In this document: positions 35,475 to 38,466 of the stretch, in pieces | Layout: every line of letters starts with the position of its first letter | Position numbering within the stretch: position 1 is the stretch's first letter | From: Rhodospirillaceae bacterium | Lineage (GTDB): Bacteria > Pseudomonadota > Alphaproteobacteria > Bin65 | Direction: 5' to 3' | DNA length: 38,466 nucleotides | NCBI GenBank assembly: GCA_026709535.1 | Contig: JAPOST010000067.1 | Coordinates: forward strand, 1-38,466 | Notes under the pieces: model-generated | Seen by the model: the letters and a program-made list of their open reading frames with translations, nothing else | Databases searched by the model: none | What the model was told of the DNA's origin: nothing | Position numbers and translations under genes: made by a program

Positions 35475-36308
35475 CTATCGCTTCTTCCGCACGTGGCGAC
35501 TGCGAATGATATACTTGTCCGTCGCCTTGTTGCTGCGCGTGCGCCGACCTTTCGTCGGTTTGCCCCATGGCGTAACCGGATGACGCCCACCAGACGTTCG
35601 GCCTTCGCCGCCGCCATGTGGGTGATCGACGGGATTCATGGCCACGCCGCGAACCGATGGACACTTGCCTTTCCAGCGGTTGCGGCCAGCCTTGCCCAGG
35701 TTGATATTCTGGTTGTCCGGGTTGGACACCGCGCCCACAGTCGCCATGCATTCCTGGCGCACCATGCGCATCTCACCGGAGGCCAGACGCAACTGGGCAT
35801 AGCCGCTGTCCAAACCGACGATCTGCACGTAGGCGCCAGCGGCCCGAGCAATCTGGCCGCCCTTGCCGATCTTGATTTCCACATTGTGAATGATCGTGCC
35901 AACCGGAATCTTCCGCAACGGCAGCGCATTGCCCGGCTTGATGTCGACGTCCGGACCCGCCTCGACCGTATCGCCGCCTGCCAAGCGTTGCGGCGCCAAA
36001 ATATACGAAAGCTCACCATCCTGATACTTGATCAGCGCGATAAAGGCTGTCCGATTCGGATCGTATTCCAGCCGTTCGACAGTCGCCTTGCCCGGCTTGG
36101 TCCGTTTGAAATCAATGATGCGATAACGCTGCTTGTGGCCGCCGCCACGACGGCGCGCCGTGATCCGGCCTGCATTGTTGCGGCCACCCTTTCGGCTCTT
36201 GCCTTGCGTCAGGAATTTGACGGGCTTGCCCTTGTACAATCCTGACCGGTCGACCAACACCAGACCACGCTGACCCGGAGTCGTCGACTTGAACTGCTTA
36301 AGCGCCAT
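35475..36308 (-). CDS. rplB: 50S ribosomal protein L2
   Basis: L2 is one of the most conserved ribosomal proteins and is needed for subunit joining and peptidyl transfer. In 277 residues it has [20 protein letters not shown], the [20 protein letters not shown] segment and the C-terminal [20 protein letters not shown] signature with the conserved His near the peptidyl-transferase centre. ATG 36308 is the family start; the frame's extension to 36368 is rejected. Confidence 0.98.
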   Translation of the reverse strand: MALKQFKSTTPGQRGLVLVDRSGLYKGKPVKFLTQGKSRKGGRNNAGRITARRRGGGHKQRYRIIDFKRTKPGKATVERLEYDPNRTAFIALIKYQDGELSYILAPQRLAGGDTVEAGPDVDIKPGNALPLRKIPVGTIIHNVEIKIGKGGQIARAAGAYVQIVGLDSGYAQLRLASGEMRMVRQECMATVGAVSNPDNQNINLGKAGRNRWKGKCPSVRGVAMNPVDHPHGGGEGRTSGGRHPVTPWGKPTKGRRTRSNKATDKYIIRSRHVRKKR

Positions 36309-36333
36309 CGCTGTGCTTCCTGCCCACTTTTCG

Positions 36334-36657
36334 TCAAACGCCGGTCGTGATGTCAATCGCCTGATCACTCAGGAGGGTGACAATCGCGATCTTTACATCG
36401 TTTCGGCGACCGGTACGGCCGCGGAACGTCTTTTCCTTGCCCTTGCGTATATGGGTGTTCACCGATTTTACCTTGGCGCCGAACAGCGCTTCCACAGATG
36501 CCCTGATTTCGTGCTTGGTCGCATCCATGGCCACCTGGAAGGTAACCTGCGCGTGCTCGGAGCCACCGGAAGACTTTTCGGTCACGACCGGCGCACGGAT
36601 GACGTCATACATTCGCTCTTTGGTTGGGTTGGCCTTGTTGCGATATTTCCAGCTCAT
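36334..36657 (-). CDS. rplW: 50S ribosomal protein L23
   Basis: L23 sits at the tunnel exit and docks trigger factor, SRP and SecYEG. The core [20 protein letters not shown] and the C-terminal [10 protein letters not shown] strand are standard. The start at ATG 36657 overlaps the rplD stop as ATGA and follows GGAGG by ten bases; it gives 107 residues with about 15 more at the N-terminus than a start at the internal ATG 36612 (MYDVIRAP), which is the alternative closer to many homologues. Confidence 0.93.
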   Translation of the reverse strand: MSWKYRNKANPTKERMYDVIRAPVVTEKSSGGSEHAQVTFQVAMDATKHEIRASVEALFGAKVKSVNTHIRKGKEKTFRGRTGRRNDVKIAIVTLLSDQAIDITTGV

Positions 36658-37280
36658 CTCAAGCGCGCCTCCAGCGCTTGCACAGCATCAATGGTCAGTA
36701 CAAGCGTGTCGTGCCGCAGGATTTCGTATACATTCAACCCCTGCTGCGGCAGAACATCGATGCCCCGCAGGTTCCGGGCCGCACGAACAAAACCGTCTTC
36801 GGCTTTTGCCCCAGTGATGACCAACGGACGCGACCAGCCCAGCTTTTTCAGGCTGTTGGCCAGTTCCTTGGTCTTGCCCGACTTGAGTTCGGCAGCCTTC
36901 AGCACGACGAGCTGACCATCTGCCTGCTTGGCAGATAACGCGGTCTTCAGACCAAGTCGACGTACCTTTTTCGGCAAGGAATACGCATGGCTGCGCGAAG
37001 TCGGCCCCATCGCAACACCGCCGCCGCGCATCTGAGGCGCTTTCATGTTGCCGGCGCGGGCACGGCCTGCGCCCTTCTGCTTCCAAGGTTTCTTGCCGGT
37101 CCCCTTGACATCGGCCATGCCCTTGACGGCATGAGTACGGGCGCGGCGCCTGGCAAGCTGCCAGCAAACGACACGGTGGAGGATATCCTTGCGCACCGAC
37201 AGGCCGAACACCGCGTCGTCAAGCTCTATATCGCCAGCAGCTTTGGCCGCCATATCCACGGATTTGATCTTAATGGCCAT
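36654..37280 (-). CDS. rplD: 50S ribosomal protein L4
   Basis: L4 has a globular domain and a long basic loop reaching the exit tunnel; in enterobacteria it represses the S10 operon. The 208 residues include [20 protein letters not shown] and the tunnel-loop region [23 protein letters not shown] 37280 gives the normal N-terminus ([10 protein letters not shown]) and overlaps the end of rplC by 11 bases. The stop overlaps rplW. Confidence 0.96.
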   Translation of the reverse strand: MAIKIKSVDMAAKAAGDIELDDAVFGLSVRKDILHRVVCWQLARRRARTHAVKGMADVKGTGKKPWKQKGAGRARAGNMKAPQMRGGGVAMGPTSRSHAYSLPKKVRRLGLKTALSAKQADGQLVVLKAAELKSGKTKELANSLKKLGWSRPLVITGAKAEDGFVRAARNLRGIDVLPQQGLNVYEILRHDTLVLTIDAVQALEARLR

Positions 37281-38028
37281 CAGCTTTTCCCGCACCCGTC
37301 TTGGTGCTGGTGCCTCGGCCGGCGTCATCGGTGATTGTTTCAACGGGCGCCGCGCCATCCTTCAGCGCAGCCGGCGTCGGCAGGCCCTCCGGTGCCGGCA
37401 TTTTTTGGGCATCCCGGATTTCGAGCAGCGTACCCTTGGCGCCCGGTACTGCGCCTTTGACCAGGATCAGGCCCCGGTCTGCGTCGGTCCGGACGACTTC
37501 CAGGTTCATGATGGTCTGACGGCGCGCGCCCATATGACCGGCCATCTTCTTGCCCTTGAACACTCGACCCGGGTCCTGACACTGTCCGGTAGAGCCATGT
37601 GAACGGTGGGAAATCGACACGCCATGAGAAGCACGCAGACCACCGAAGTTGTGCCGCTTCATCGACCCGGCAAAGCCCTTGCCGATCGTCACGCCGGTAA
37701 CATCGACAAACTGTCCGGCCAGGAAGTGCTCGGCAGAGAGTTCGGCGCCAACATCGACGAGGTTTTCTTCGCTGACGCGGAATTCCGCGAGCCGGCGCTT
37801 CGGCGCCACCTTGGCCTTGGCATAGTGGCCGCGCATCGCACGGCTGACATTCTTGGTATTCGCCGACCCATGGCCCAACTGGACAGCGGTGTAACCGTCC
37901 TTGTCGTCAGTCCGGTTGGCGACAACCTGACAGCTATCGATTTGCAGGACGGTGACGGGTATATGCCGTCCGTCGTCTGCAAAAACGCGGCTCATGCCTT
38001 TCTTTTCGGCGATGAGTCCGGTGCGCAT
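37270..38028 (-). CDS. rplC: 50S ribosomal protein L3
   Basis: L3 nucleates 50S assembly and reaches the peptidyl-transferase centre. The 252 residues start [20 protein letters not shown]; the conserved [20 protein letters not shown] loop contains the glutamine methylated in homologues. A C-terminal tail of about 40 residues rich in Pro, Ala, Thr and Gly extends past the usual end and overlaps the rplD start. ATG 38028 shares one base with the rpsJ stop (TGATG); a GTG one codon upstream is also possible. Confidence 0.97.
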   Translation of the reverse strand: MRTGLIAEKKGMSRVFADDGRHIPVTVLQIDSCQVVANRTDDKDGYTAVQLGHGSANTKNVSRAMRGHYAKAKVAPKRRLAEFRVSEENLVDVGAELSAEHFLAGQFVDVTGVTIGKGFAGSMKRHNFGGLRASHGVSISHRSHGSTGQCQDPGRVFKGKKMAGHMGARRQTIMNLEVVRTDADRGLILVKGAVPGAKGTLLEIRDAQKMPAPEGLPTPAALKDGAAPVETITDDAGRGTSTKTGAGKADGH

Positions 38029-38348
38029 CACGTTTCTTCCTTGAGCTTGATGTCAACATGAACGCCGGCAGCAAGATCCAGCTTGCCTAATGCGTCAACG
38101 GTTTGCGGAGTCGGATCGACGATATCAATCAACCGCTTGTGGGTTCGGGTCTCGAACTGCTCGCGGGATTTCTTGTCAATATGCGGCGAGCGGTTCACCG
38201 TATATTTCTGGATCCTGGTCGGCAACGGAATGGGGCCGCGAACCTGCGCGCCCGTCCGCTTGGCCGTGCTCACGATCTCACCCGTCGACAGGTCGAGCAG
38301 GCGATGATCGAATGCCTTGAGCCGGATCCGTATCGTTTGACTGTCCAT
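38028..38348 (-). CDS. rpsJ: 30S ribosomal protein S10 (NusE)
   Basis: S10 is a 30S head protein that also serves as NusE in transcription antitermination, pairing with NusB. The 106 residues have [20 protein letters not shown], the [20 protein letters not shown] loop and the [15 protein letters not shown] signature. ATG 38348 (MDSQTIRIR) fits the family; the ATG four codons earlier is less likely. It is the first gene of the S10 cluster, 62 bases after tuf. Confidence 0.97.
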   Translation of the reverse strand: MDSQTIRIRLKAFDHRLLDLSTGEIVSTAKRTGAQVRGPIPLPTRIQKYTVNRSPHIDKKSREQFETRTHKRLIDIVDPTPQTVDALGKLDLAAGVHVDIKLKEET

Positions 38349-38410
38349 CGTCAATCCCAATCAGAATGCCACCGGTTTCAAAAGGCCCGGCAACATTCGG
38401 CTACAACCAG

Positions 38411-38466
38411 TTATTTCTTGATGTTTGTGACGACGCCGGCTCCGACGGTTCTTCCGCCTTCGCGGA
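38411..38466 (-). CDS. tuf: Elongation factor Tu, C-terminal end (partial)
   Basis: The last 18 codons on the minus strand read REGGRTVGAGVVTNIKK before TAA, the highly conserved C-terminus of EF-Tu, the GTPase delivering aminoacyl-tRNA to the ribosome. The gene runs off the window at 38466. Its place directly before rpsJ is the standard strep–S10 junction. Confidence 0.93.
   Translation of the reverse strand, partial: REGGRTVGAGVVTNIKK

Overview
The window looks like a chromosomal segment of an alphaproteobacterium, probably Rhodospirillales-like. The best clue is the hemD–Mic60(COG4223)–hemY block, because Mic60-type mitofilins are an alphaproteobacterial (and mitochondrial) family. Supporting clues are the S10–spc–alpha ribosomal order with adk after secY and no rpmJ, a Cys-free-type S14, and the coaBC–dut–moeB cluster. 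The core DNA is G+C-rich with codon use to match. No 16S gene is present, so the assignment stops at that level.

Layout. (1) 1–3191: the tail of an upstream gene overlaps the start of a molybdopterin formate dehydrogenase alpha subunit; a tRNA-Thr(CGU) with its own promoter lies on the other strand. (2) 3321–7180, minus strand: hemD, an HTH–Mic60 fusion and hemY (tetrapyrrole synthesis and inner-membrane architecture). (3) 7609–9690, plus strand: tsaD and gpsA. (4) 9701–12206, minus strand: coaBC–dut–moeB, each overlapping the next by the 4-base ATGA. (5) 12480–15260: an accessory island, more A+T-rich in its left part. It holds four overlapping plus-strand ORFs that end in an Xre/MbcA/ParS-type antitoxin and a RES-domain toxin, followed by a decayed ISNCY-like transposase. 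(6) 15277–19187: a Cys/Met-metabolism PLP enzyme with an unrecognised 72-aa ORF coupled upstream, a possible TIR-like fragment, then tlyA and a TrmA/RlmD-type rRNA methyltransferase overlapping by ATGA. (7) 19233–19708: a dead hipA remnant. (8) 19776–38466, all minus strand: the end of tuf and then the long ribosomal cluster rpsJ…rpoA–rplQ, continued by a DegP-type protease, rarA/mgsA, crcB and an RluC-type pseudouridine synthase.

Most of the window is conserved housekeeping sequence. The best candidate for something new is the 12.5–14.6 kb cassette: a RES/Xre toxin–antitoxin pair translationally coupled to two unrecognised upstream ORFs, with an antitoxin that carries about 130 extra N-terminal residues. 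Other points of interest are the HTH domain fused to Mic60, two mutually exclusive palindromes in the rpsM leader, a TTG-started rpsM, a CoaBC without the usual flap cysteine, and a formate dehydrogenase without the His-Cys3 cluster motif.
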